Assembly (NCBI GenBank): GCA_029261655.1 | Contig: JAJDAY010000025.1 | Span: forward strand, 1 to 36,389 | DNA: 36,389 nt | Source: Nitrospinaceae bacterium | GTDB lineage: Bacteria; Nitrospinota; Nitrospinia; Nitrospinales; VA-1 | Reading direction: 5' to 3' | Shown: positions 27,545 to 35,391 of the stretch, piece after piece | Layout of the letters: each line of letters starts with the position of its first letter | Numbering within the stretch: the first letter of the stretch is position 1 | Translations under genes and position numbers: made by a program | Notes under the pieces: model-generated | Databases searched by the model: none | The model's input: only the letters and a program-made list of their open reading frames with translations | What the model was told of the DNA's origin: nothing

Positions 27545-28258
27545 TTATCGGCTCAAAATCTCGTAAGCCACAGGAAAAATAAGCTCCTCCCAGTGGGTGT
27601 ACTGTTTTGCCGAAGGGTGAATGCCATCGTCCACGAACATTTCCGGTTGGTTGCAAAAGGTTTGTGAAAGCGGAAAAATATCTACGATAGAAAGTCCTCT
27701 TAGCCGGGCTTCTTTTTGAATAATGGCGTTGTATCTGGATATTCCTTTGGCGATGTTTCTGCCAAAACCGTAAGACTCTCCTTTGGGAGCGCAGGAAAAA
27801 TCCGGCAGGGTGACGATCAGCAAACGCTCAGGATATGGGAGTTCATTCATCATGCGATCCATTATTATTTTTAAATTGGCCGTGAAATTTTTTCTCCCGG
27901 AGCCGTGAATCCAGTCGTTCACACCGATCAACAAAGTCGCAAAAGAAGGCCTGGCTTTTTCATAAACCGGAAGTTCCTGTTCGATAGCGTCTCCCACCCG
28001 CCAGCGGGTTCTGGATGGATTGGCGACCAGTTCGATATCTATGCCGGCCTCGGTGAGGTGACGGGTCAGCAATACCGGCCAACAGCCCGTTTGGGCCACT
28101 CCATGACAAATGGTATAAGAATCGCCGATGGCGGCATAGCGGATGGGTTCTGCTCCGGCTACAAACACGCCAAAGCCGGAAAAAACAACACCGCCTGCCA
28201 TGAGTAAAATTTTTAACCGGGGAATAATTGCAGACCTTATTGCGAAAAACGATGGCAT
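27545..28258 (-). CDS. SGNH/GDSL-family hydrolase, exported
   Basis: A 237-residue esterase or lipase-like enzyme. A basic N-terminus and hydrophobic segment (ILLMAGGVVFSGFGVFVAGA) act as a signal peptide or anchor. The four SGNH blocks are present: the catalytic Ser in GDSYT near residue 45, Gly in block II (VANPSRTRW region), Asn in GVNDW, and the Asp/His pair in DGIHPSA near residue 213. The substrate (a lysophospholipid, a polysaccharide acetyl group or other ester) is not shown. It is 21 bases downstream of a 49-residue membrane protein and may be cotranscribed with it. Confidence 0.88.
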   Translation of the reverse strand: MPSFFAIRSAIIPRLKILLMAGGVVFSGFGVFVAGAEPIRYAAIGDSYTICHGVAQTGCWPVLLTRHLTEAGIDIELVANPSRTRWRVGDAIEQELPVYEKARPSFATLLIGVNDWIHGSGRKNFTANLKIIMDRMMNELPYPERLLIVTLPDFSCAPKGESYGFGRNIAKGISRYNAIIQKEARLRGLSIVDIFPLSQTFCNQPEMFVDDGIHPSAKQYTHWEELIFPVAYEILSR

Positions 28259-28279
28259 GAGCGGAGGGTGTGCCTGAGT

Positions 28280-28429
28280 TCAGGGTTTGAGTATGGGAAT
28301 GAGATGGTATATCGCCCCCACCGCGACCGTGATATAAAATAAAATCCCAAAAAGATTCCACAGTTTTTCTTTCAGAGTACGGGATTTTTCGTTTGAAACT
28401 TTATCCTGCCGGGTCGTGTTTGAATTCAT
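28280..28429 (-). CDS. 49-residue small membrane protein
   Basis: A short gene found by reading the minus strand between the SGNH hydrolase and the STAS gene. The product has a polar N-terminus with many basic residues (NTTRQDKVSNEKSRTLKEK) and a single transmembrane helix (LFGILFYITVAVGAIYHLI). AGAGG five bases before ATG 28429 is a good ribosome binding site, and the stop lies 21 bases before the hydrolase start. Similar N-in single-span peptides are often accessory to membrane enzymes. No homologue is recognised. Confidence 0.6.
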   Translation of the reverse strand: MNSNTTRQDKVSNEKSRTLKEKLWNLFGILFYITVAVGAIYHLIPILKP

Positions 28430-28559
28430 GGAATCCTCTTTTTGCAAAACGGGCCTCCCAAAGGTTAAATAGATTGTATAATTTTCCGGTATTCAGGTAT
28501 TTTATAGACTTCCCCTCGAACCTCAACCTTTTTTCAACCGGGGGTACAAGGTCTCAATT

Positions 28560-28588
28560 TTGGCTTTACCTGACGGTTTGGCTATGAT
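28560..28588 (+). promoter_or_regulatory. Probable sigma-70 promoter of the STAS-like gene
   Basis: TTGGCT (28560-28565), a 17-base spacer and TATGAT (28583-28588, five of six to consensus) lie 36 bases before ATG 28625. Transcription would begin near 28595 and cover the STAS-like and TPR genes. Confidence 0.6.
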
Positions 28589-28624
28589 GAAATAGTGAAA
28601 AATTTTATAACTTACGGAATTTAA

Positions 28625-28981
28625 ATGCGAGTCAATTTATCGGATATGATAGGAGACAAACTGGAATCCCTGGATGATGGCGGCAAGTTGTATCAGGCCA
28701 TCCACAAGGAGTTGCAAGGTGGTGCTCAAGTCGAACTGGATTTTACGGGTGTCCGAAGTATCATCACGCCTTTCCTGAATGCGAGCCTCGGAAAATTGCT
28801 CGATGTCTTCGAGAAAGAAACTTTGATGGAAAAACTGATCCTCTGTCAAATTTCGACGGATCATTTACGGCGCGTCAACGAGTTCATCGACAGCAAACAT
28901 CAGATGAATTCTGAAAAAACCACTCTTGAAATGATGAAGGAATTGTTTGAGGAAGATGACTTGGGAGATGTTGAGTCCTAA
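28625..28981 (+). CDS. STAS-like (DUF4325) domain protein
   Basis: A 118-residue cytoplasmic protein. Residues 1-95 follow the DUF4325 / STAS-like pattern: a GDKLESLDDGGKLYQAIHKE helix, then VELDFTGVRSIITPFLNASL, where family members carry a similar TPSFLN-type element, and a final strand and helix. In other bacteria such domains work in antisigma or antagonist switches, or with histidine-kinase-like ATPases, which are absent here. The acidic tail ends EEDDLGDVES. It is 17 bases ahead of a TPR gene, probably in one operon. Confidence 0.78.
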   Translation: MRVNLSDMIGDKLESLDDGGKLYQAIHKELQGGAQVELDFTGVRSIITPFLNASLGKLLDVFEKETLMEKLILCQISTDHLRRVNEFIDSKHQMNSEKTTLEMMKELFEEDDLGDVES

Positions 28982-28998
28982 AACGGACCTTGGGATTG

Positions 28999-29388
28999 AT
29001 GATGGGAATTTGGAAATTATTCGGCGAAGGCAAAGCCATTAAAAAGTATAAGGAACGATTGCAAAGTTTTCCCGATGACGCGGAGGCGCATTTTTACCTC
29101 GCCACGGCCTATGAAGAAAAAGGGCGCCTTGAAGAAGCCATCGGCGAGTTCAAGGAAACCTTGCGTCTCAACCCAAAATCGGCACAAGCGTATTTTAACC
29201 TGGGTATTTTATACGCAAAAGCTGACGATGGTAAAAATGCCATCCTGCATATTCTCAGAGCCGGAAACCTCTTCAACCAAAAAGGGGATTCCAACAACAA
29301 GGAACGCGCTTATAAAAGATTGCGTGACTATTACCAGAAATACGGATTCAAGCCCGAAGACTTTGCTGATGAGATAAAAGATCTTTAG
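28999..29388 (+). CDS. Small TPR protein
   Basis: A 129-residue soluble protein with two to three tetratricopeptide repeats. DAEAHFYLATAYEEKGRLEE and SAQAYFNLGILYAKADDGK are good consensus repeats; a third partial repeat ends the protein (KERAYKRLRDYYQKYGF). It probably mediates protein contacts. The start is set at ATG 28999 rather than the TTG at 28990, and ATG 29002 is equally possible. The stop codon overlaps that of the convergent trmL by two bases. It is in an apparent operon with the STAS-like gene. Confidence 0.82.
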   Translation: MMGIWKLFGEGKAIKKYKERLQSFPDDAEAHFYLATAYEEKGRLEEAIGEFKETLRLNPKSAQAYFNLGILYAKADDGKNAILHILRAGNLFNQKGDSNNKERAYKRLRDYYQKYGFKPEDFADEIKDL

Positions 29389-29849
29389 GGACCCAGTTGC
29401 CGGATGGCTTCGTAGACCACGATGCTCGCCGCATTGGCCAGGTTGAGCGAACGAACCCGGTCGTCGTATTGCGGAATGCGGTAAATGGTCCGGGCATGCG
29501 TGTTCCGCAACTCATCAGAAAGACCCTCCGTCTCACTGCCGAAAAATAGATACGACCCCTCCTTAAATTGATGATCGTAAAAAATTTTCTCCGCTTTTGT
29601 GGAAAAAAAAACTTTGGGAGATTCGTTTGGGATGGCAACAAAAAAATCCCCCAGACTTTTATGGATCACCACGCTAACGTGTTTCCAGTAATCAAGGCCG
29701 GCGCGTTTGAGTTTAGTGTCATTGATTTCAAATCCCAGCGGTTCGATTAAATGCAGGGTGCTTCCCGTTGCTAGACAGAGCCTGCCGATGGCCCCGGTAT
29801 TCACAGGAATTTTGGGTTCTACCAGCACGATATTCAGGTCATGGGGCAT
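29385..29849 (-). CDS. trmL: tRNA (cytidine(34)-2'-O)-methyltransferase TrmL (SPOUT)
   Basis: A 154-residue SPOUT methyltransferase that methylates the wobble base of certain leucine tRNAs. NIVLVEPKIPVNTGAIGRLC at the N-terminus and FGSETEGLSDEL, then SLNLANAASIVVYEAIRQLG at the knotted C-terminus, are the family motifs for S-adenosylmethionine binding. Length is right for TrmL, without the N-terminal extension of TrmH or RlmB. GGAAAG lies about 8 bases before ATG 29849. Confidence 0.93.
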   Translation of the reverse strand: MPHDLNIVLVEPKIPVNTGAIGRLCLATGSTLHLIEPLGFEINDTKLKRAGLDYWKHVSVVIHKSLGDFFVAIPNESPKVFFSTKAEKIFYDHQFKEGSYLFFGSETEGLSDELRNTHARTIYRIPQYDDRVRSLNLANAASIVVYEAIRQLGP

Positions 29850-30205
29850 GGTTTTTCTTTCCTTTAAATGGCCTTAAAAAACGTTGCGTCTTCTGCCAGG
29901 TTCTACGCAAAAAGAATTCCTCCAACAAAATCAGCCTACTAGGGTTTCTTTTAAAAAAAACACAAAAAAGTGGCGCGGTTCAATACTCAGACCTATATTT
30001 AAGAGTTGTGAAATTCAGGTGAAAGCCGGAATCCTCAATGGAAACTTTAGCACCCATTATTAAGTAAAGTTCCAATTAATGGAAATGGGTTTTTGAGTCC
30101 GATCTCCAGTATAGAGACTTTAAAAGTTGTTCTTATAAATTTAAGACCCTTTCCAGAGGAACGATATTCATCTTAAACGTCATTGTTCAGGAAGAGAGGG
30201 CGCCT
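29850..30205. other. Intergenic region before the CBS genes
   Basis: 356 bases without a credible reading frame. A small dyad TTCCA-ATTAA-TGGAA lies at 30070-30084. A TATAAA sits at 30134-30139 but with no -35 box at the right distance. The promoter of the CBS genes must be here, but I cannot place it. Confidence 0.5.
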
Positions 30206-30649
30206 ATGAAGAGCAAGCATGTTCCCCACCGGTTCTCCAAAGAACATGAAGATCACTTAGAAGAGATCGGCGATTACATGACATCGCCCGTATTGCATGT
30301 TGATTGCAAAGCATCCGTAAAAGAAGCCGCCGAAATCATGCAGTCCAAACATGTTGGTTCGCTTTTTGTCAAGAAGGGCGATAAATTTACCGGGATCATC
30401 ACCGAGAATGATTTATCGCGCAAGGTCGTTGCCGACAGTCTGGATCCCGCAACCACAAATGTCGAAAAAATTATGACAGCGCCTATACATACTCTGGATT
30501 GTATGGAACATGTTGAAAAGGCCAATCAATTGATGGCGCAAAACAAAATTCGTCATTTGGGCGTGACAAAAGATGATGAAATCATCGGCATAATATCTGT
30601 TCGTGATTTAGTTGCTTATTTTGCCAATCCGAGAATGAGAACCTGGTAA
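30206..30649 (+). CDS. Two-CBS-domain protein (first of tandem pair)
   Basis: A 147-residue soluble protein made of one pair of CBS domains (a Bateman module), which bind adenosine nucleotides. The first CBS runs from GDYMTSPVLHVDCKASVKEA to about residue 80 (ITENDLSRKV), the second from KIMTAPIHTLDC to ISVRDLVAYF. It is a stand-alone module with no catalytic domain, so it presumably senses energy charge for a partner. GAGAGGG before ATG 30206 gives a strong start. The next gene is its paralogue, 91 bases on. Confidence 0.92.
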   Translation: MKSKHVPHRFSKEHEDHLEEIGDYMTSPVLHVDCKASVKEAAEIMQSKHVGSLFVKKGDKFTGIITENDLSRKVVADSLDPATTNVEKIMTAPIHTLDCMEHVEKANQLMAQNKIRHLGVTKDDEIIGIISVRDLVAYFANPRMRTW

Positions 30650-30740
30650 GAAATTAATTCGACCAGGTTTCCTCCGGTTCTTAAAAAATATTTTATTTCA
30701 ACGTTGAGTTTTTATTTTTCCTGGGAAGGGGCTAAAACCA

Positions 30741-31184
30741 ATGGCACAAGATATTTCTGGTAACAACATTGAAGGCGCGGACAGCATGCTGGATGATATC
30801 GGCGATTACATGAGTTCTCCGGTATTCAGTATCGACCATGACTCTACTGTGCAGGAAGCGGCGCAATACATGCGCGTCAGTAATGTTGGCTCACTTTTGA
30901 TAAAGGAGTTTGATGATTTTGTGGGAATCGTTACCGAGACGGATTTATCCCGCAAGGTGGTGGGTGGCGGATTGAACCCGGAAACGACTCCAATATCCAA
31001 AATCATGACTTGCCCGGTGCAAAGTATGGACCGGTTTCTTCCGGTTGAAGAGGCCAATAGGTTCATGCACGAAAAAAAAATTCGTCACTTGGCTGTTACT
31101 GAGGATGACAAAATTGTAGGCATGCTATCCATAAAAGATCTTGTGGCTTACTATGCCAAATCCTCCTTTAAAATGCAGGAATGA
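30741..31184 (+). CDS. Two-CBS-domain protein (second of tandem pair)
   Basis: A 147-residue paralogue of the previous gene, equal in length and alike in motifs: DDIGDYMSSPVFSIDHDSTV, ETDLSRKVVGGG, KIMTCPVQSMDRF and SIKDLVAYYAK. The two differ enough to be an old duplication. GGAAGGGG lies nine bases before ATG 30741. A strong terminator follows at 31217-31260, so the pair can form one transcription unit. A likely role is nucleotide sensing with an unidentified partner. Confidence 0.92.
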   Translation: MAQDISGNNIEGADSMLDDIGDYMSSPVFSIDHDSTVQEAAQYMRVSNVGSLLIKEFDDFVGIVTETDLSRKVVGGGLNPETTPISKIMTCPVQSMDRFLPVEEANRFMHEKKIRHLAVTEDDKIVGMLSIKDLVAYYAKSSFKMQE

Positions 31185-31216
31185 GGCACAGCAGGGAATC
31201 TCTTTCACACCCATTC

Positions 31217-31260
31217 AAAATAAGCGCTTGTCGGCCATGTGCCCAGGCGCTTATTTTTTA
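31217..31260 (+). terminator. Rho-independent terminator after the CBS pair
   Basis: AAAATAAGCGC (31217-31227) pairs perfectly with GCGCTTATTTT (31247-31257), with T residues carried through to 31259. The stem has 11 pairs and the loop 19 bases. It lies 33 bases after the stop and, being symmetrical with A and T tracts on both sides, could also stop leftward transcription from the epimerase gene. Confidence 0.85.
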
Positions 31261-31320
31261 ATATTTGAATCACTGAACAATGAATAATACCGGACGATGG
31301 AAGCCTGAGGATTTATCCTT

Positions 31321-32328
31321 TTACCGGTCAGATTGTTTTTTATGCCAGTTCACGGTTTCCTCCAGCCCTCTTTGGAAATCATATTTGGGTTGAAATTCAA
31401 ACCGGTCGAAAAATTTTTTTGATGACGCCGTCCAAGTGCTTTGACGAATATCGATGATGCGTTGGCTATCCAGTAAAGGCGCCTTTTTCTGATAGATGGA
31501 TATGAATTCCAGCATCAGTCCGGCAAATGTCAGAAGCCCATCTGGAATGCGAATGGACCGGGGATGAACCTTCAATATCTTTGACGCGATTTGGACCAGG
31601 TCATTCCAGCGGTAACAATTTCCATCGGTGATGAAATAAACGCCCCCTCCCGAAGAAGGGTGAGTCGCGGCTAGGAGCATGGCTTGAACCAGATCGGCCA
31701 CATAAATGAGGGACAAAACGCGGTTGTCCGGGCCTAGTTTTAGATTCCAGCCCTTGGCAAGGGCATCTATAAAAGCGTAAAAATTGACTTCTCGCGGCCC
31801 ATACACGACAGGGGGTCGCAATATGACCAGAGGCAGGGAGGATGAAAACTTGAGCGCGATCTCTTCTCCCGCCAGTTTGGATTTTCCGTAATACGTGAGG
31901 GGCCTCGTGGGCGTGTTTTCATTGACCGGCGAATCAGGTTCAGCAGGGCCCACAGACGCAAGACTGCTGATGTGGACGATTCGCTTGAGATGTTTTCCGT
32001 ACTCCACACATTGTTCATAGAGGTTTTTACAGGCCGTGGCGTTAACCCGGAAAAATTCCTGCCGGGTTTTAGCAATCGTCAGCCCGGCACAGTGGAAGAC
32101 GTAGTCCGTTTTTTGCAAACATTTTTCCAGCGAAAAAGATCCTTCCAGGTCCCCAAAATGAATCTGGACTTTTGTACGATCCATCCAACTAAGGTCGCTT
32201 GTCCTGCGCACCAGGCAATGAACCGTGCAATGGCGTTGTAACAGAGCATCGACCAAGTGACTGCCGATGAACCCTGAAGCCCCGGTGACAAAAACAGTGG
32301 CATGGTCCAGGCTTCGAAGTTGTTGCAT
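31321..32328 (-). CDS. NAD-dependent epimerase/dehydratase, 3-beta-HSD-like (CerR-like candidate)
   Basis: A 335-residue extended short-chain dehydrogenase. VFVTGASGFIGSHLVDAL near residue 12 is the nucleotide-binding loop, FGDLEGS follows, and the catalytic YYGKSK has the Tyr-x3-Lys pair; the C-terminal part (TDGNCYRWNDLVQIASKIL) resembles 3-beta-hydroxysteroid-dehydrogenase-like members. ATG 32328 is chosen; a GTG at 32340 is possible. It lies downstream of a serine-palmitoyltransferase-like gene on the same strand, 168 bases away. In sphingolipid-making bacteria a protein of this family (CerR) reduces the 3-keto group next to such a gene, so that is a fair guess; nucleotide-sugar or sterol dehydrogenases remain possible. 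Confidence 0.83.
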   Translation of the reverse strand: MQQLRSLDHATVFVTGASGFIGSHLVDALLQRHCTVHCLVRRTSDLSWMDRTKVQIHFGDLEGSFSLEKCLQKTDYVFHCAGLTIAKTRQEFFRVNATACKNLYEQCVEYGKHLKRIVHISSLASVGPAEPDSPVNENTPTRPLTYYGKSKLAGEEIALKFSSSLPLVILRPPVVYGPREVNFYAFIDALAKGWNLKLGPDNRVLSLIYVADLVQAMLLAATHPSSGGGVYFITDGNCYRWNDLVQIASKILKVHPRSIRIPDGLLTFAGLMLEFISIYQKKAPLLDSQRIIDIRQSTWTASSKKFFDRFEFQPKYDFQRGLEETVNWHKKQSDR

Positions 32329-32496
32329 GAATAGACCCACTCAAAAAAACGCTCTGCCTGGGGAAAGCCCCAACGCACAGGTTCCCTGGGATTAATGGAA
32401 ATGATCCAGCGTTGACAGGGGAATCCATCTTTCTGTATCGGAAAAACAGTGCGAAGACCGGGGTTTCCGATGGCGGTGGATTTAAAAAACCCGTTA

Positions 32497-33825
32497 TTAG
32501 GAAATGATGCCCAGTTTTTTGCCGAACTTTTCAAAGGATATCAGAACCTTGTCCAAGTCCTCGCGATCGTGGCAGGTCGTAAAACTGGTCCGGATCATGG
32601 CATTGTGGGGAGGAACAACAGGAGAGACCGCAACACCCGCAAACACGCCGTCATCGAAAAGGAGTTGATTCATCAGCAAGGTGAGGGCTTCGTCCCCGAT
32701 CTTAATGGGAACGATGGGTACGGGATTGTTGTTGACCTGAAATCCCATATTGAAAAACCCTTTTTTGACGTAAGAGGTGTTCTCATGCAACTTATTGAGC
32801 CGTTCGGGTTCATTGATCATGATATCAAGTGCTTTGGTAACACCCGCGACAGATGCCGGAGGTAAAGCGGCGGTAAAAATAAAGGCGGAAGCCTTGTGAC
32901 GAATAAATTCGGTGACTTTTGACTTGCCCGAAACAAAGCCGCCAATAGACCCCAAACTTTTGGAAAAGGTGCCGACATAAACGTCGATCTCTTTTTCCAG
33001 ATTAAAATAATTGGTCACGCCTTTCCCTTGATTGCCCAAAACACCCAGACCATGAGCTTCATCAACCATAACGGTGGCTTTATAATCTCTGGCGAGTTTT
33101 ACTATTTCCGGGAGATTGGCGATGTCCCCGCTCATACTGAAGATGCTGTCAGTGATGATGAGTTTGCCCTCAACATCGGAAAATTTTTTCAGCGAATATT
33201 CCAGGTGATCCATATCGTTATGCCGATAGCGGACCGTTCTTCCGGGTGAAATCGCGCACCCCTCATAAATACTGGCATGATTTTCGCGGTCCGAAAAAGC
33301 GATGTCACGTCTTCCTAAAAGGGAGGAAATGGTTCCCTGATTGGCCTGGAAGCCCGTGGACATCACAATGGCGTCTTCACGCTGGAGAAAGCTGGATAAT
33401 TCTTTTTCGAGCTTATTATGTAAGCTCAGGGTGCCATTGAGGAAACGGCTCCCGGTGCAACCTGCGCCAAATTTTTCAAGGGCTATTTTCCCGGCCTCAA
33501 TCACCCGGGGGTCTTTTGTCAGGCCGAGGTAATTATTGGTTGAAACGGTGATGATTTTTTTTCCATCGATAACAACCAGAGGCCCTTCCATTTCCTCAAT
33601 TTCCCGAAAAAATGGATAAATTCCAAGATCCCTGGCCTGGTCCGGCGCGTTGTAGCTGAAACATTTGGAAAGGAGGCCGCTTCCCTTGTCAGGTGAAAAA
33701 CGAAGATGGGAATTCTCAAAGTCGAACTCCTTTTTAAGAAGCGCGACAATTTTATTACGCTTCAAATGAGGTGGCGCACCCCTTCGATCTTCGTCCTGTA
33801 TTTTGCGGTAAATATCTTTTTCCAT
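32497..33825 (-). CDS. Alpha-oxoamine synthase, serine palmitoyltransferase-like
   Basis: A 442-residue PLP enzyme that joins an amino acid and an acyl thioester with loss of CO2. The PLP sites are complete: His183 in RENHASIYEGC stacks on the ring, Asp255 in MVDEAHGLGVLG binds the pyridine nitrogen, and Lys289 in GTFSKSLGSIGGF forms the aldimine. It is longer at the N-terminus than BioF or Kbl (about 390), and its motifs GIYPFFREIEEMEGPLVV and GAGCTGSRFLNGTLSLHNKL match bacterial serine palmitoyltransferases. The product may be 3-ketosphinganine. The alternatives are 8-amino-7-oxononanoate synthase and 2-amino-3-ketobutyrate ligase. No biotin or threonine genes are nearby. ATG 33825 has GGGAAG close upstream. 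Confidence 0.85.
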   Translation of the reverse strand: MEKDIYRKIQDEDRRGAPPHLKRNKIVALLKKEFDFENSHLRFSPDKGSGLLSKCFSYNAPDQARDLGIYPFFREIEEMEGPLVVIDGKKIITVSTNNYLGLTKDPRVIEAGKIALEKFGAGCTGSRFLNGTLSLHNKLEKELSSFLQREDAIVMSTGFQANQGTISSLLGRRDIAFSDRENHASIYEGCAISPGRTVRYRHNDMDHLEYSLKKFSDVEGKLIITDSIFSMSGDIANLPEIVKLARDYKATVMVDEAHGLGVLGNQGKGVTNYFNLEKEIDVYVGTFSKSLGSIGGFVSGKSKVTEFIRHKASAFIFTAALPPASVAGVTKALDIMINEPERLNKLHENTSYVKKGFFNMGFQVNNNPVPIVPIKIGDEALTLLMNQLLFDDGVFAGVAVSPVVPPHNAMIRTSFTTCHDREDLDKVLISFEKFGKKLGIIS

Positions 33826-34174
33826 ACTTCCCGGAAATTTTATTTAACTATTCTTAATAAATAAATTCTAAGGCGACTTGGTAAAGCGGAGAGGAAAATA
33901 TCTGGCAAATCACCAACCACGAAAAATACTCTATCTAACAGTTGGTCCACGAATTCGGCATAGGGTACCATCAAACCCCCATTTCTACAAGCCGAACCTT
34001 TATTTAGTTTGCTAACAGGGATGATAGAACCCGCCAAAAGGGCCGTTTTATTGGAAGTTTCAGTTCAAGGTTTTAAAGTCCGGTTTTTTTGAAAAACGGA
34101 CTTTAAAAGGGGGCCGACCGTGAGAGTTCCACCGGGGTTGCCTTTTCATTTTAATGAGGAGGGATGGGGCCGGT
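33826..34174. other. Intergenic region, holding a long inverted repeat
   Basis: 349 bases between two minus-strand genes. The only reading frame of note (33840-34037, reverse) starts at TTG without a ribosome binding site and looks like noise. A large palindrome at 34071-34108 is described separately. I see no good promoter box for the alpha-oxoamine synthase gene. Confidence 0.5.
34071..34108 (-). terminator. Long perfect inverted repeat, likely terminator of the 34717 gene
   Basis: TTTTAAAGTCCG (34071-34082) and CGGACTTTAAAA (34097-34108) are exact complements, and the 14-base centre adds a further TTTTT/AAAAA pairing after one bulge, so up to 17 pairs can form. It lies 66 bases after the stop of the TPR gene on the minus strand, and the transcript ends of both arms carry U/A tracts, as expected of an intrinsic terminator. 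Confidence 0.6.
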
Positions 34175-34717
34175 TTACATATTTTGCTGGTTTCTCTTTT
34201 TTACCAGGGCGGCAAGTTTATGAACGAGGGTGATGACTTTCGGGTGGTCCGCGCCGAATTTTTTTTCCCTTATCTTCAAAGATCGTTGATAGAGGGCTTC
34301 GGCCTCGGTGAATTTTCCAAAATTTTCGTAGAGTAAGGCGAGGTTATTGCAAATGACCGGGACCGATGAATGAGTTTTCCCCAGGGATTGAACCGATACT
34401 CTAAGGGAACGAAGAAATAAGGTTTCTGCGGTGACAAAATCTCCCGTTTTACGTTTCAGCTCAGCCAGGTTGTTTAAAGTCTGAATAAACAATACCGGAC
34501 TGGGTTTTTTGACCTGGTCCATCAACCGCATCGCTTTCCTGGCTATGGGAATGGCTTGCTCATATTTATGCGATCGGTAAAGGAGGATCACATTTTTGTT
34601 GAGTCGGCGAACCTCAAATGGGCCTGAATTGGCATCTGCCTGAATAACCGGAAATAGGTGAGCCGCTACAATACTCAGGAAAATGAATAGTGCCTTTTGC
34701 GATATTTTCAAAGCCAT
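34175..34717 (-). CDS. Secreted kinesin-light-chain-type TPR protein
   Basis: A 180-residue exported protein: signal peptide (LFIFLSIVAAHLFPVIQA, cut about residue 28) then three or four TPR_12-type repeats with the recurrent pattern of paired helices, e.g. TLNNLAELKRKTGDFVTAET and NNLALLYENFGKFTEAEALY, ending FGADHPKVITLVHKLAAL. This kinesin-light-chain repeat pattern is common in bacteria and serves protein binding. AGGAGA six bases before ATG 34717 fixes the start. Confidence 0.85.
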   Translation of the reverse strand: MALKISQKALFIFLSIVAAHLFPVIQADANSGPFEVRRLNKNVILLYRSHKYEQAIPIARKAMRLMDQVKKPSPVLFIQTLNNLAELKRKTGDFVTAETLFLRSLRVSVQSLGKTHSSVPVICNNLALLYENFGKFTEAEALYQRSLKIREKKFGADHPKVITLVHKLAALVKKRNQQNM

Positions 34718-34829
34718 GTCAGTCTCCTGATTTAAATATGCGCGGACGAAACTTTTTTAAGGCCACCCAACTCTCTTCAACTGAAATACGTTTGTCTCAA
34801 CGGGAGGATTAATTTCGATTGTTGGAAAG

Positions 34830-34988
34830 ATTACTCAAAAACCGTTTTTTGTCTTTTTTGGCCCGGTCATATTTTTCCTGAAGCAATGCGACCTTGGATC
34901 GGAGCTTCTGGTTTTCGATGTGTAGTTGAATCGAGGATTCAACCAAATCTAAATTGGTTTTCATTAACTCAATCAGCTGGTCTTTCAT
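34830..34988 (-). CDS. 52-residue coiled-coil protein
   Basis: A small minus-strand gene 112 bases before the TPR gene. The product is entirely helical, beginning MKDQLIELMKTNLDLVESSI and continuing IENQKLRSKVALLQEKYDRA, with leucine, isoleucine and valine at heptad spacing, so it probably forms a short coiled coil. AAGG lies about eight bases before ATG 34988, supporting translation. It ends at TAA 34830. No homologue is recognised. Confidence 0.6.
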
Positions 34989-35061
34989 GAGACACCTTCA
35001 CTAATTTTCCTGAATTGAAAACTTGAATCTTTCGTTTATTCTTAAAAATATTTCCAGATGG

Positions 35062-35391
35062 CTATCCGCAGTCATACTCAGACTGGTACCGTGCGAGGGT
35101 ATGGTCGCAGAGAGTGGAGTCCGAGTTGAGCACACCACAATTCACGTCCCGGCAAATTGATTTTGGGCCTTGGGAAAGATGGAAATTATTTAGCGGCGAA
35201 TCCGGGTGACCGTTAACGGACTTGGCGGCATTGAAGGATGCCGTCAACTGCCTTACAGCATCCGTCAGCTTTGCGACCGATTGTTCCAGTTTCCTGATTT
35301 CCTCATTCACAGTCTCAAGCCTCTTTCCGGTTTCAACGCAACCCTGGATCACAACCATTTCGCTCAGGGCAACCCCGCAACAGGTTGACAA
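35062..35391 (-). CDS. Cysteine-rich coiled-coil protein, unknown function
   Basis: A 109-residue protein. Residues 22-55 (VNEEIRKLEQSVAKLTDAVR and on) form a clear amphipathic heptad helix; the remainder holds six cysteines in all. TTG 35391 has AGGGG at six bases and is chosen; ATG 35358 is an alternative with a weak site. In the same frame, hydrophobic codons upstream of the TTG (VIGISIFQGFF) would make a signal peptide, but no start codon serves them, so an upstream sequencing error or unusual initiation is possible. It has a distant promoter at 35639. Confidence 0.5.
   Translation of the reverse strand: MSTCCGVALSEMVVIQGCVETGKRLETVNEEIRKLEQSVAKLTDAVRQLTASFNAAKSVNGHPDSPLNNFHLSQGPKSICRDVNCGVLNSDSTLCDHTLARYQSEYDCG

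Noticed and set aside
33840..34037. Minus-strand 65-codon frame between the TPR gene and the alpha-oxoamine synthase gene
   Set aside because: It starts at TTG, lacks a ribosome binding site, and its composition is not protein-like; the region is better read as intergenic.
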